Notes under the pieces: model-generated
What the model saw: only the letters and a program-made list of their open reading frames with translations
What the model was told of the DNA's origin: nothing
Databases searched by the model: none
Translations under genes and position numbers: made by a program
Source: a virus
DNA: 38,864 nucleotides
Virus record (IMG/VR): IMGVR_UViG_3300030616_000052
Location: 1-38,864 of that record
Strand: one strand, 5' to 3'
In this document: piece by piece, positions 24,537 through 31,669 of the stretch
Layout: each line of letters begins with the position of its first letter
Position numbering within the stretch: position 1 is the stretch's first letter

Positions 24537-24974
24537 TTAGCCTTCATACCCAAAACTAGTATTGGTCTTTCTTCCGTCAGGAGTAATTGTTTTACCAGAT
24601 GCCCATGATTTCATCTTAGTCATAAGCTCCTTAGTTTTTCTTTCTTTTTCTTCCTGAGACAAATTTTCATAGTCTTTGGGGTCTCCAAAAAGCTCTACCC
24701 CATCAAATTTTTCAGTAACTGGATTCCCAGTTTCTTTTTCTTTGCCTTTATCAAGGTCTACTCCCTGTAATGCAGCATTGAATTTCATAGTATCATACTC
24801 CCTCTTTTGTGCATGTTCAAATAACACAATTAATTGTCCGAGGGTGACTCCACCTTCTCTGAAGGACTTTCTTTGGAAGTCTTCAAGACGGTATCCTGGA
24901 TATCGCTCAAGGACATAGGTGACAGCCCCTCCGATGGAAACAGATTCTTCAGTTTCTCGAAGAGGCTCTTTGCG
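24537..24974 (-). CDS. Tail assembly chaperone T extension, read by -1 frameshift (gpGT-like)
   Basis: This frame has no good start of its own; a GTG at 24827 lacks a ribosome site. It is open without stops from the AAAAAAC heptamer at 24980-24974 to its stop at 24537. It encodes 145 residues that include VTYVLERYPGYRLEDFQRKS and LGQLIVLFEHAQKREYDTMK. That part lies inside the G gene in another frame and reads as real protein, so the long product would be residues 1-120 of G joined to this extension (about 265 residues). In lambda, gpGT recruits tape measure and tube proteins for tail assembly and is then lost. The C-terminal 60 residues are lysine-rich and polar. Confidence 0.85.
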   Translation of the reverse strand, partial: RKEPLRETEESVSIGGAVTYVLERYPGYRLEDFQRKSFREGGVTLGQLIVLFEHAQKREYDTMKFNAALQGVDLDKGKEKETGNPVTEKFDGVELFGDPKDYENLSQEEKERKTKELMTKMKSWASGKTITPDGRKTNTSFGYEG

Positions 24975-25333
24975 TTTTTTCCTGGTAAATCAAAATTCAC
25001 TTCCCAGATTATATTAGCAATTTCCGTTAACTGGTAATTGTCTATGTCTCTAAGAAGTGCTTCAATATCCTTTTCATCAGTTATTAATTCCATTATCCGC
25101 TTCATATTGTCTTTTATCTGTTTTACAACAAAGGATGTAAACGCATAATCATCCTTTGGTGCATCAGACAAAAAGAACTCACGCACCGCACTAGTTATAA
25201 CATCTATAAGCTGTTCCTGATCCGGTATCGACAATGGATAAATAGTGACCTTCCTCAGATTACGGATGCCAATATCAACATCCCTAATCCGAGGATTCAA
25301 CATCTTATTTTCTCTCTCCGCTGTTTCGTTCAT
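24830..25333 (-). CDS. Tail assembly chaperone, short form (gpG-like)
   Basis: 167 residues, the main product of the G/GT pair just before the tape measure gene. It is largely helical (DQEQLIDVITSAVREFFLSD, then DDYAFTSFVVKQIKDNMKRI) and ends in a Ser/Glu-rich tail (KTSKESPSEKVESPSDN) characteristic of a disordered region over-read by the alternative frame. The frameshift site occurs at codons 119-120. In lambda and relatives the short form binds the tape measure protein. The gene begins 25 bases after the tail tube gene. Confidence 0.85.
   Translation of the reverse strand: MNETAERENKMLNPRIRDVDIGIRNLRKVTIYPLSIPDQEQLIDVITSAVREFFLSDAPKDDYAFTSFVVKQIKDNMKRIMELITDEKDIEALLRDIDNYQLTEIANIIWEVNFDLPGKNAKSLFEKLKNLFPSEGLSPMSLSDIQDTVLKTSKESPSEKVESPSDN
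24974..24980 (-). promoter_or_regulatory. Programmed -1 ribosomal frameshift site, A AAA AAC
   Basis: On the minus strand the zero frame reads GGA AAA AAC at codons 118-120 of the G gene. That is a canonical X XXY YYZ slippery heptamer in the right register. Slipping back one base gives CGC AAA GAG..., open to 24537. I looked for another heptamer between this site and the G stop and found none. I did not identify a firm downstream pseudoknot or stem-loop by eye. Confidence 0.82.
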
Positions 25334-25358
25334 TAGTTGTATCTCCTTAACAGGTTAA

Positions 25359-25949
25359 TTACTGGAAGTAAATTCTTCCTAGTGGTTTACTATCCCAACA
25401 CGAATCACCGCCAGTAGAATCAGAGCTTGCGTTCTTGGACTCAAAAGTAACAGGAACACCAGCAGCATCCTCAGCCTGGAGGTCGATCTCAACAGTAGAA
25501 ATCATCTGTGCTCTTGGGAATATAATAGTCATCGTGTTCGTTCCGTTATGGAATGTGTAGTACGCTTCCATCCTTATGTAATCAGGAGAAGTTCGCCCAC
25601 CGAGAGCTATTTCACCAGAATGTGCAGAAGAATACTCACCGGAAGTAGATGTAGCAATACCGTATGCATATGCAAGGTTCAAAGGTTTGATTTCCTTGAA
25701 TACGCATTCGAGTTGAGCACCTTCACGAGTAGCTATAGTCAGGTCTTCTTCCAGAGGGAAACCAGATTCCAGTTTCCACCAGTCAGTAGTACCTGTAAAC
25801 TTAGTACTTGCCATTGCCCCCATTGAATGGGTAGAAGACAAAACAGGTTCAGTATGTGCGATATACGCAGGAGAATTACCAACCCTAATCTGAGCAAGTC
25901 CTAGAGCTACTGTAGAAGTATCAGTTGTAACAGGACCATATCTAGCCAA
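25359..25949 (-). CDS. Major tail tube protein
   Basis: About 196 residues starting at a TTG codon (M-A-R-Y-G-P-V). The GTG at 25958 is in frame but lies inside the ribosome site AAAGGGGGTGAT (25965-25954), which leaves four bases before TTG at 25949, so TTG is the better start. The protein is beta-rich with moderate hydrophobics, as in tube proteins: WWKLESGFPLEEDLTIATRE, then TVEIDLQAEDAAGVPVTFES near the end. It stands directly before the G/GT genes, exactly where gpV stands. A strong ribosome site suits a protein needed in hundreds of copies. Confidence 0.82.
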   Translation of the reverse strand: MARYGPVTTDTSTVALGLAQIRVGNSPAYIAHTEPVLSSTHSMGAMASTKFTGTTDWWKLESGFPLEEDLTIATREGAQLECVFKEIKPLNLAYAYGIATSTSGEYSSAHSGEIALGGRTSPDYIRMEAYYTFHNGTNTMTIIFPRAQMISTVEIDLQAEDAAGVPVTFESKNASSDSTGGDSCWDSKPLGRIYFQ

Positions 25950-25953
25950 TAAT

Positions 25954-25965
25954 ATCACCCCCTTT
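25954..25965 (-). promoter_or_regulatory. Strong ribosome binding site deciding a TTG start
   Basis: AAAGGGGGTGAT on the minus strand differs from the extended anti-16S complement AGGAGGTGAT at one position. It ends four bases before TTG at 25949-25947, which places the core GGGGG at the usual distance from that codon. It contains the alternative GTG, ruling that start out in practice. Confidence 0.7.
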
Positions 25966-26029
25966 ACTATTTAAAAATTTACGGAGAATTTCAGCAATGC
26001 TGATTAGGGTTCGGTTATCCGATTGGTTT
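25966..26029 (-). promoter_or_regulatory. Longest tail-module spacer, possible promoter before the tail tube gene
   Basis: This is one of the few gaps over 50 bases among the late genes. On the minus strand it holds TTGCTG and, 17 bases later, TTAAAT, a weak sigma70-like pair just ahead of the tail tube ribosome site, plus a short inverted repeat (TCAGC-ATT-GCTGA). No U-tract follows the stem, so it is not a clear terminator. An extra promoter for the tube gene would make sense, but the match is weak. Confidence 0.28.
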
Positions 26030-26299
26030 TTAATCTTGGTCTTTATCTTTCTTCTCCTCTATCTTAGGAGAAGGCATTAAATGAAACAAATTCCAATGCT
26101 CAGGATATTCCCTTCTACAAGATTTCCTGAGACACCGCATCTTTACAGACCCACAGATAATAAGTTCAACAGGAGGAGATTTACCATCTCCTGGTTTCTT
26201 GCCAAATATAAAGCGGAAGAAACCACCAGGTAGACGCTCTATAAGCCTTTTACCACATTTCTCACAAACCATAAACTTTCTTTTTTTATCATTTTCCAT
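26030..26299 (-). CDS. Com-like zinc-ribbon protein in the tail module
   Basis: 89 residues from ATG 26299, overlapping the previous stop by one base (TAATG). A GTG/ATG-type extension to 26317 would only add overlap. It has a C12-x-x-C15 knuckle (VCEKCGKRLIERL), a basic stretch with FFRFIFGKK, and then K-M-R-C56-x(4)-C61-R-R-E-Y, the four ligands of a small zinc ribbon. The arrangement resembles phage Mu Com, an RNA-binding translational activator of the mom DNA-modification gene. The C-terminus is acidic/lysine-rich. The similarity is at motif level only; here no mom gene is visible. It might regulate translation in the tail operon or simply be a small structural zinc protein. Confidence 0.62.
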   Translation of the reverse strand: MENDKKRKFMVCEKCGKRLIERLPGGFFRFIFGKKPGDGKSPPVELIICGSVKMRCLRKSCRREYPEHWNLFHLMPSPKIEEKKDKDQD

Positions 26300-26769
26300 T
26301 AGATTGTAGCCCCCCAACTTAGAGTTACCGTAAGAACTTTATACTTAGTCTGATCCGTAGCATCCAACTGTGGAGATTCATTTATCTCTATAACCTTAAA
26401 TGCTCCAAGCTCCGTCCATGCTCCAGAAGGTCTACTCTGATAAAACGTTATTCGCTTCATCCCATCAGACATAGTAGAATCAGTAAGATACCCCATAACA
26501 TTATCACATAGTTGGGCTAACCTAAATCCTTCACTATCAATTCTCGTACAACAGTAAACATCAAGCTCAACAGTAGAATGAAACTCTCTTTCAAGAGGAC
26601 CAATATGCACACTAACCCATCTATTAGTATCTTTCCCCTGTATTTTTGGAGCAGATAGATACCTATCAAATGATACATAAATACCTTCAATAGTTCTTAT
26701 GTTGTCTACAAAAAACTTCTTTATACTATCTCGCACATTGGCTTCACGAGCAGTAGGGTCAAGAGACAT
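26299..26769 (-). CDS. Tail terminator (gpU-like)
   Basis: 156 residues in the U position between the gp10/Z-like gene and the tail tube gene. The fold pattern fits: an N-terminal helix (NVRDSIKKFFVDNI), then beta strands (RWVSVHIGPLEREFHSTVEL, FKVIEIN...YKVLTVTLSW) and a helix (GFRLAQLCDNVMGYL). Terminator proteins stop tube growth at the end set by the tape measure and join the tail to the head. The sequence match is not strong enough for a named family, so position carries much of the call. Confidence 0.7.
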   Translation of the reverse strand: MSLDPTAREANVRDSIKKFFVDNIRTIEGIYVSFDRYLSAPKIQGKDTNRWVSVHIGPLEREFHSTVELDVYCCTRIDSEGFRLAQLCDNVMGYLTDSTMSDGMKRITFYQSRPSGAWTELGAFKVIEINESPQLDATDQTKYKVLTVTLSWGATI

Positions 26770-26983
26770 CTGTATTCCCCCCTAATATTCCACGATGAAG
26801 ATCATCTAAAGCTGGGTAAAACTCCTTTGTAAGATAGTCTGCAGCTTCCCTAATATCTGGATTCTCCTGTCCATCATACTCTAACTTAGCACAGGATAGA
26901 GCAGTAAGGAGCTTATCTATCTCTGTAATACTCAGATCAATAGTTACATAAATATCTTTAGACTGTATACTAACAACTTTCAT
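26759..26983 (-). CDS. Small protein of unknown function in the tail module
   Basis: 74 residues overlapping the U-like gene by 11 bases. It begins MKVVSIQSKDIYVTIDLSIT and ends with an acidic helix (DIREAADYLTKEFYPALDDL). I recognise no domain. The overlap with neighbours on both sides supports translation. It may be a tail or head-tail accessory protein. Confidence 0.65.
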   Translation of the reverse strand: MKVVSIQSKDIYVTIDLSITEIDKLLTALSCAKLEYDGQENPDIREAADYLTKEFYPALDDLHRGILGGNTDVS

Positions 26984-26984
26984 G

Positions 26985-27527
26985 TTATCTCCACCTGTAT
27001 CTTATTCTTTTAAGCGATTCTGCCCCAAGCTGTGGTAGACAGGTGTGCTTAAATTCTTCAGTAGTTGGAACAAACAGTGGGCGTTTAGGTACTCTATTCC
27101 CATACCAACTTTTCCACCCACGCTCGACCATCGTAGCATACATAGCAATTGGTCTCCCTCCGGTAGTATCATTTAAAAGAGAACTACCCTGAGACGCAGT
27201 AACCCCAGCAGGGATTCCTGCCATCCAACCACCACGATATTTAAATACACGCAAGTTATTGAGAACACTTTCCGTTAATACCCAGTATCTTGTTTTATTT
27301 ATCCCCTTATCCTTCAACCAGTTTAAATAAACATCACTATAACCAGCATACTTTGAAGCATACTTCTGTGAAATGATATTTTGAGCCAGCAGATCACGAG
27401 CCTTTAGTGCAAGATTCCTTGGTAAAGTCCTCTTGTATTCTTTAGTAATAATATTCTGAGTCTTTATTGTCGCATTTATTACTTTCACAAGGTCTTGTAA
27501 ATCTGCAACAAAGTCTAACTGCAACAT
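26985..27527 (-). CDS. Tail completion / head-tail joining protein (HK97-gp10 / gpZ-like)
   Basis: 180 residues. The C-terminal third has Y-A-T-M-V-E-R-G, then RVPKRPLFVPTTEEFK, matching the E-x-G...[IV]-P-x-R-P-[FL]-[FL]-x-P pattern of HK97 gp10-type proteins. The N-terminal half is helical (QDLVKVINATIKTQNIITKE). These proteins finish the tail end that docks to the head. It is the first tail gene of the run: its ATG overlaps the stop of the upstream, GT-like gene by one base, physically coupling tail and modification genes. Confidence 0.78.
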   Translation of the reverse strand: MLQLDFVADLQDLVKVINATIKTQNIITKEYKRTLPRNLALKARDLLAQNIISQKYASKYAGYSDVYLNWLKDKGINKTRYWVLTESVLNNLRVFKYRGGWMAGIPAGVTASQGSSLLNDTTGGRPIAMYATMVERGWKSWYGNRVPKRPLFVPTTEEFKHTCLPQLGAESLKRIRYRWR

Positions 27528-27934
27528 TATTCATACCCCTCAGTGGGCTTAATCCAACCATCAAGAACAGTTTCATATGCTATACCGCCTTCTTGAAAAG
27601 CAGGGAACAGAGAATTTGGCTGCAACTTCAAATGTTTTCTAAATATCCGTGGGCTTTTCTCATGTTTGTTATTCACTTTAAACCTGTGAAGTATAAGACA
27701 ATCATAATCTTCACAATCTATAAAAACAGGTATAGCAAACTGCACATCCTCATCTATATACTCATTATCATAAATAACCATATACCAATCACCATCTTTA
27801 TGGTGTTTATTTATATCTTCATACGTAGTGCAATCAGTATAGAAAGTACATGGTATTTTACCAAAAGACTCAATAGTGTCTTCCTGTGTTCTTCCCTCAC
27901 AAGAATGCGGGATTATAAAAACATCTAATTTCAT
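27527..27934 (-). CDS. Short glycosyltransferase-A-like protein, probably degenerate
   Basis: 135 residues. MKLDVFIIPHSCEGR opens like a family 2 glycosyltransferase, D-W-Y-M-V-I-Y-D-N-E-Y-I-D-E-D resembles the usual D-W-x-L-x-x-D-A-D-E-x-I-x-x-D metal-binding segment with DNE in place of DADE, and SPRIFRKHLKL...E resembles the acceptor-side motif (P-R-[IL]-F-[RK]). At half the normal length it lacks much of a GT-A fold. It may be a reduced enzyme or a protein that kept only the binding part. It overlaps the radical SAM gene by four bases (ATGA). Confidence 0.45.
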   Translation of the reverse strand: MKLDVFIIPHSCEGRTQEDTIESFGKIPCTFYTDCTTYEDINKHHKDGDWYMVIYDNEYIDEDVQFAIPVFIDCEDYDCLILHRFKVNNKHEKSPRIFRKHLKLQPNSLFPAFQEGGIAYETVLDGWIKPTEGYE

Positions 27935-29145
27935 CTCAAAAGCTCCTTACTCTTGTATGTGTGTTCGAGATAGTCTCTAAAATGGACAATCTCTGTTTCA
28001 TCAAGACTCTCGGTTCTCGATGTTGCTTTGTACTTTCCTGGTGTTCCTTTATACCACATAGAATCACCATTGTAATTAAACTTAAGTCCAAAATAATCTG
28101 GGTTTTCAAAAATAGCAGACCCAGGAAGTGGCTGAAGAATACTAATATCTACATCATCAGGCTCTGCTTCCTTTATCCAAGACTCTGTTTCAAGTATAGT
28201 ACTTGTCGTTTCCCCAGGAAGCCCCACAATAAGAAATGCTTTAGCTCTTATTCCATATTCATGTAATAGGCGTATTGCTTCAGTATTAACCGACCTTGTT
28301 GTACCCTTCATATTTTTCCTCAAGATAACATCAGCCCCACTCTCTACCCCTATACCAACCTCAACTACATTCATTCTCCTTAATTCCTGGCATATAGCAT
28401 CAGTAATCAAATTTGATCTACCAAAACACCGGAACTTAAAACCAGACCCATTAACACCATTAGCAATATGACTCAGGCGTTCTTTATTCAATATAAATGT
28501 ATCATCAAATATCATAAAAGCTTTGAAACCAAAGTCGTTATTCACACCAAATATTTCAGACACAGTTCTATTAGCAGACTGCTGTCTAAAAGTTTTATCA
28601 ATACGAGCACAAAAAGAGCAGTCATAACAACACCCCCTACTCGTCATGATCACCGTAGCTGGTTCATCATCAATGTAATACTCATACTCTTTTATTGGTA
28701 AAGCATTTCTATCAGGGAACGGGTATTCATCAATATTACTTTTTCGCTTCCTTTCTACCCCTCCTTCTCTCTTATATATAGTATCCATCAAATCAGTAAG
28801 CTTTTCTTCGCCATATCCAGTAACTACTGCATCAAACCCATTATCAAAACATTCTTTTGGCATGTGTGTTGGGTGAGGTCCACCAGCAATAAGATATTTA
28901 TCATCTTTACACTTACTCACTATTTCATAAGCTTCCTTCCTCTGTGGAGTAGTAAAAGAAATACCAACAACATCAGACTCAATATCATCTACAGTATGCC
29001 CTAAACCAAAGTCAAGACATTGTACACGATATCTGCTATCCTTAAGATAGGCAGACAAGTACATAATTCCTAATGGGGGAAACACCCCATCATTAATAAG
29101 GAATTGGCTCCTTGGAAATATAAGTGTTATATCACATTTCTTCAT
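27931..29145 (-). CDS. Cobalamin-binding radical SAM enzyme
   Basis: 404 residues. Residues 1-125 have the B12-binding Rossmann pattern (FPPLGIMYLSAYLKD, then AGGPHPTHMPKECFD and TGYGEEKL). The cluster motif is G-C172-C-Y-D-C176-S-F-C179, the C-x3-C-x2-C that holds the [4Fe-4S] cluster for radical SAM chemistry. G-I-G-V-E-S-G-A-D and LIVGLPGET follow, typical of the SAM-binding barrel. Members of this class methylate unreactive carbons or remodel sugars, lipids and peptides. It overlaps both neighbours by four bases, so it belongs to the sugar/sulfate cassette. Its substrate cannot be read from the sequence. Confidence 0.9.
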   Translation of the reverse strand: MKKCDITLIFPRSQFLINDGVFPPLGIMYLSAYLKDSRYRVQCLDFGLGHTVDDIESDVVGISFTTPQRKEAYEIVSKCKDDKYLIAGGPHPTHMPKECFDNGFDAVVTGYGEEKLTDLMDTIYKREGGVERKRKSNIDEYPFPDRNALPIKEYEYYIDDEPATVIMTSRGCCYDCSFCARIDKTFRQQSANRTVSEIFGVNNDFGFKAFMIFDDTFILNKERLSHIANGVNGSGFKFRCFGRSNLITDAICQELRRMNVVEVGIGVESGADVILRKNMKGTTRSVNTEAIRLLHEYGIRAKAFLIVGLPGETTSTILETESWIKEAEPDDVDISILQPLPGSAIFENPDYFGLKFNYNGDSMWYKGTPGKYKATSRTESLDETEIVHFRDYLEHTYKSKELLR

Positions 29146-29879
29146 AGTGCTTCCTTCAACAAATTGTCATAATGACTAACTACAGGATTAGTATTATACT
29201 TTAGCTCACACATTATCTTCTCATCAGAATACGTTTCCTTCTTAGGATTCGTTGCTCCAATCTTTCTTCCATCATTCAAGAAAGCATATTGCATAGCATT
29301 CATTTTTATACCAATCATATCATGCAATCTTTCAAATACAGCAATCTTTTTATCTACCCCACCACGACACATATCAACAACCACAAGCCTTGCTTTACTA
29401 TCATTCTTAATATAATTAACCGATTCAAGAGACTTTTGTAGATGCCCTAAAAAATAATCACCACCAGCCTGTTCCCCAAAAAAACGTTTGAAAGACCTAC
29501 AATGGTCTATTATTGGTCTTGCACAATATATAATTAAATGCTTCCCTGTAATACGCTCAAGGATAGATTTATAATGAAACTCCCCCCTATTATCCCAAAC
29601 ACAAGGTATTCCATCATACTTAGGCTTCTCCTTGAGATATGTATAATATTTATCATATCCTGGTTTCTTATTAATATTATGTTCAAATTCCCTTTCTGGA
29701 TGAGACTCCCAATGCTTTTTGATATCTGTCATTGTAAATACAGAAGCATTAGAATCTCGCATCCAACCAAACCCAGGACCACCATAAGACAAAATCATAT
29801 CATTAAGTGAAAATATAGTAGACGTAAAACCACTACCACACCGCCCTATTCCGAAAATAAATACAACATCATAATTCAT
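29142..29879 (-). CDS. Sulfotransferase-like P-loop protein 1
   Basis: 245 residues. F-G-I-G-R-C-G-S-G-F-T-S-T at 9-21 is the 5'-phosphosulfate loop of PAPS-dependent sulfotransferases (pattern [GP]-x-x-R-[ST/C]-G-[ST]), and the strand plus arginine and serine at about 114-133 (HLIIYCARPIIDHCRSFKRF) fit the 3'-phosphate site. Such enzymes move sulfate from PAPS to sugar or protein hydroxyls. No PAPS synthesis genes are seen, so the host would supply it. It is coupled by four-base overlaps to the radical SAM gene and the SGNH gene. A kinase-like P-loop role is a weaker alternative. Confidence 0.7.
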   Translation of the reverse strand: MNYDVVFIFGIGRCGSGFTSTIFSLNDMILSYGGPGFGWMRDSNASVFTMTDIKKHWESHPEREFEHNINKKPGYDKYYTYLKEKPKYDGIPCVWDNRGEFHYKSILERITGKHLIIYCARPIIDHCRSFKRFFGEQAGGDYFLGHLQKSLESVNYIKNDSKARLVVVDMCRGGVDKKIAVFERLHDMIGIKMNAMQYAFLNDGRKIGATNPKKETYSDEKIMCELKYNTNPVVSHYDNLLKEAL

Positions 29880-30562
29880 ATCTCAACCCCTAATACATTA
29901 TTTAGTTCCTCAACAGCATATGGATACATTTCCTGAGAAAGATGGAAATCATCAGGAGCATAAAACTTTGGTTCCTCATTCATAAAATATTCCATCATTC
30001 TATAATACAAAGTAGCAAAAACAAGCCGATCCCTCTTTTCACACTCATAAGCAAGAACATTATTAAATAAATACTCAATATAACAAACTTCATCATAAGT
30101 TCCAAAATGCAGATTAGACATCTTTTTCCATCCCTTTTTAAACTTAGTGCCAGGTAACATAGGAGGGTGTGGACCCCACAAAATTATGGGGTCTACTCTA
30201 CTATGCTTTATAAGCCAATCAATAAATTCCATATAATTTTTAATACACAAATGCACAGCATATATAAATGACTTTTCCATATTCTCTGCTTGTAATACCA
30301 AATGATTCCTACAATCAATCTCACCATACATCAAAATCAATGGGTTGCTTTGATTTATACGCCCTAAAATATTTTCAAAATCCCTTCTCCCTGGGTGTTG
30401 TTTATTATTTAAATTATAACAAAGATGTGCTCCCATAGGATAAGTTTCAAACTTCTCATTCCTATCTTTTGTGTTTCTCCATGTTTTTGGATCACCAATT
30501 GCCATATCATTTGTGCCAGAAAAGAACCCAACATGACTATTACCAACAACACTAAATTTCAT
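29876..30562 (-). CDS. SGNH-type hydrolase / acyl esterase-like
   Basis: 228 residues from ATG 30562, right after the previous TAA. The first strand ends in V-G-N-S9-H, the block I of SGNH/GDSL proteins with Ser9 as nucleophile. L-M-Y-G-E-I-D-C-R-N-H corresponds to the oxyanion block, and D-D-F-H207-L-S near the end gives the Asp-His pair. The family removes or transfers acyl groups, often acetyl groups on sugars. Block I reads GNS rather than GDS, a known variation in SGNH proteins. Context suggests a sugar O-acyl enzyme. An upstream start at 30583 would overlap the glycosyltransferase gene. Confidence 0.75.
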   Translation of the reverse strand: MKFSVVGNSHVGFFSGTNDMAIGDPKTWRNTKDRNEKFETYPMGAHLCYNLNNKQHPGRRDFENILGRINQSNPLILMYGEIDCRNHLVLQAENMEKSFIYAVHLCIKNYMEFIDWLIKHSRVDPIILWGPHPPMLPGTKFKKGWKKMSNLHFGTYDEVCYIEYLFNNVLAYECEKRDRLVFATLYYRMMEYFMNEEPKFYAPDDFHLSQEMYPYAVEELNNVLGVEI

Positions 30563-30563
30563 A

Positions 30564-31649
30564 TTAAAAAGGAACCTCCACACTCTGCATCTTCCTACCT
30601 TCCGCTACTTTACCAAGAAACCATTCCCATCTCCTGCCCATAAGATCAGCAGAAAACCTGTTTTCAAAATCTTCTCTACACCTCTTCCTGTCAATCTGAT
30701 CAATCTTTTTAAGCAGTTCCTTTCCTTGTTCTATAATTGGCTCAGGATCATTAGAATCCTGGTAATCCAATATATATCCAGTTTCTCCATGCTTAACAAT
30801 TTTATCAACAACAACAGCACAATCCTGCAGTATCCTGTTAAAAGCAAGCACAGGAGTACCCATTGCAAGAGATTCAGCATTCACTATACCAAAGTGTTCC
30901 TTCCACGTATTATCATTACTTGATATAAAAACTTTAGCTCTGCTCATTATCTTTTGTTTCATAGCATCATCAGCCCCACGAACCCAGAACACAGTTTCAT
31001 TATCAATATAGGGGCATACTTTATTCCAAAAGCAACCAGTATTATAAGGTGGACCAATAATAACTATCTTGAGTCCTGCTGCTTTAGCTACCTCAATAGC
31101 AAGGTGTGGGGCTTTCCCCCCCTCAATCTTACCAATCCAAACAGCATAATCATCAGGATCATAACACGGCTCATATAGCTCAGTTGGTATACCATAATGT
31201 ATCATAGTAGTAGGACACCCAACCCTCTGAAAATCCTGTTGCAAAACCTTGGAATAAGATACTGTATTATATGACACCTGTTTCATCTGCCAGACCATGT
31301 GACACCAGACACACCACGTAAGTTCTGTATACCCCCTAAACTTCTCAAGAATATCTGGGTTCCAACCATCTCCAAAATAATTACACATATACACATCAAA
31401 ATCTATTTTATTCTCTTCAACATACTTACTTACAGCTTCATAGTGGACATCCCTATCATTTTGTATTTCTCCAATAGGAATATAATCTTTTATATATTTC
31501 TTTGGAACAGTTGTTCCTTCTCTCGAAAACAGATAAATATCATGCCCCAGTTTAGAAAGCTCTTTAATAAGGTAATAAAGAATCCTTTCCCCACCATAAG
31601 CCATCCCTTCTCCAAACGGAAATTGATTTCCTGTAAAACATAGCTTCAT
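30564..31649 (-). CDS. Glycosyltransferase family 4 (GT-B fold)
   Basis: 361 residues. The N-terminal Rossmann half has GMAYGGERILYYLIKELSKL, the G-G-x-x-x acceptor-domain start, and the C-terminal half has YAVWIGKIEGGKAPHLAIEV and E-H-F-G-I-V-N-A-E-S-L-A-M-G, the E-x7-E donor-sugar motif of GT4. These enzymes transfer a sugar from a nucleotide donor with retention of configuration. It has a likely start with AGGAGG upstream. Its stop and the next ATG are one base apart. Which sugar is used cannot be told. Confidence 0.9.
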   Translation of the reverse strand: MKLCFTGNQFPFGEGMAYGGERILYYLIKELSKLGHDIYLFSREGTTVPKKYIKDYIPIGEIQNDRDVHYEAVSKYVEENKIDFDVYMCNYFGDGWNPDILEKFRGYTELTWCVWCHMVWQMKQVSYNTVSYSKVLQQDFQRVGCPTTMIHYGIPTELYEPCYDPDDYAVWIGKIEGGKAPHLAIEVAKAAGLKIVIIGPPYNTGCFWNKVCPYIDNETVFWVRGADDAMKQKIMSRAKVFISSNDNTWKEHFGIVNAESLAMGTPVLAFNRILQDCAVVVDKIVKHGETGYILDYQDSNDPEPIIEQGKELLKKIDQIDRKRCREDFENRFSADLMGRRWEWFLGKVAEGRKMQSVEVPF

Positions 31650-31669
31650 AAGAAGTCCTCCTTAAAAGG

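Noticed and set aside
24537-24827. A separate 96-residue gene from GTG at 24827
   Set aside because: There is no ribosome site, and the same frame continues upstream into the G gene with protein-like sequence to the slippery heptamer, so a frameshift extension explains it better.
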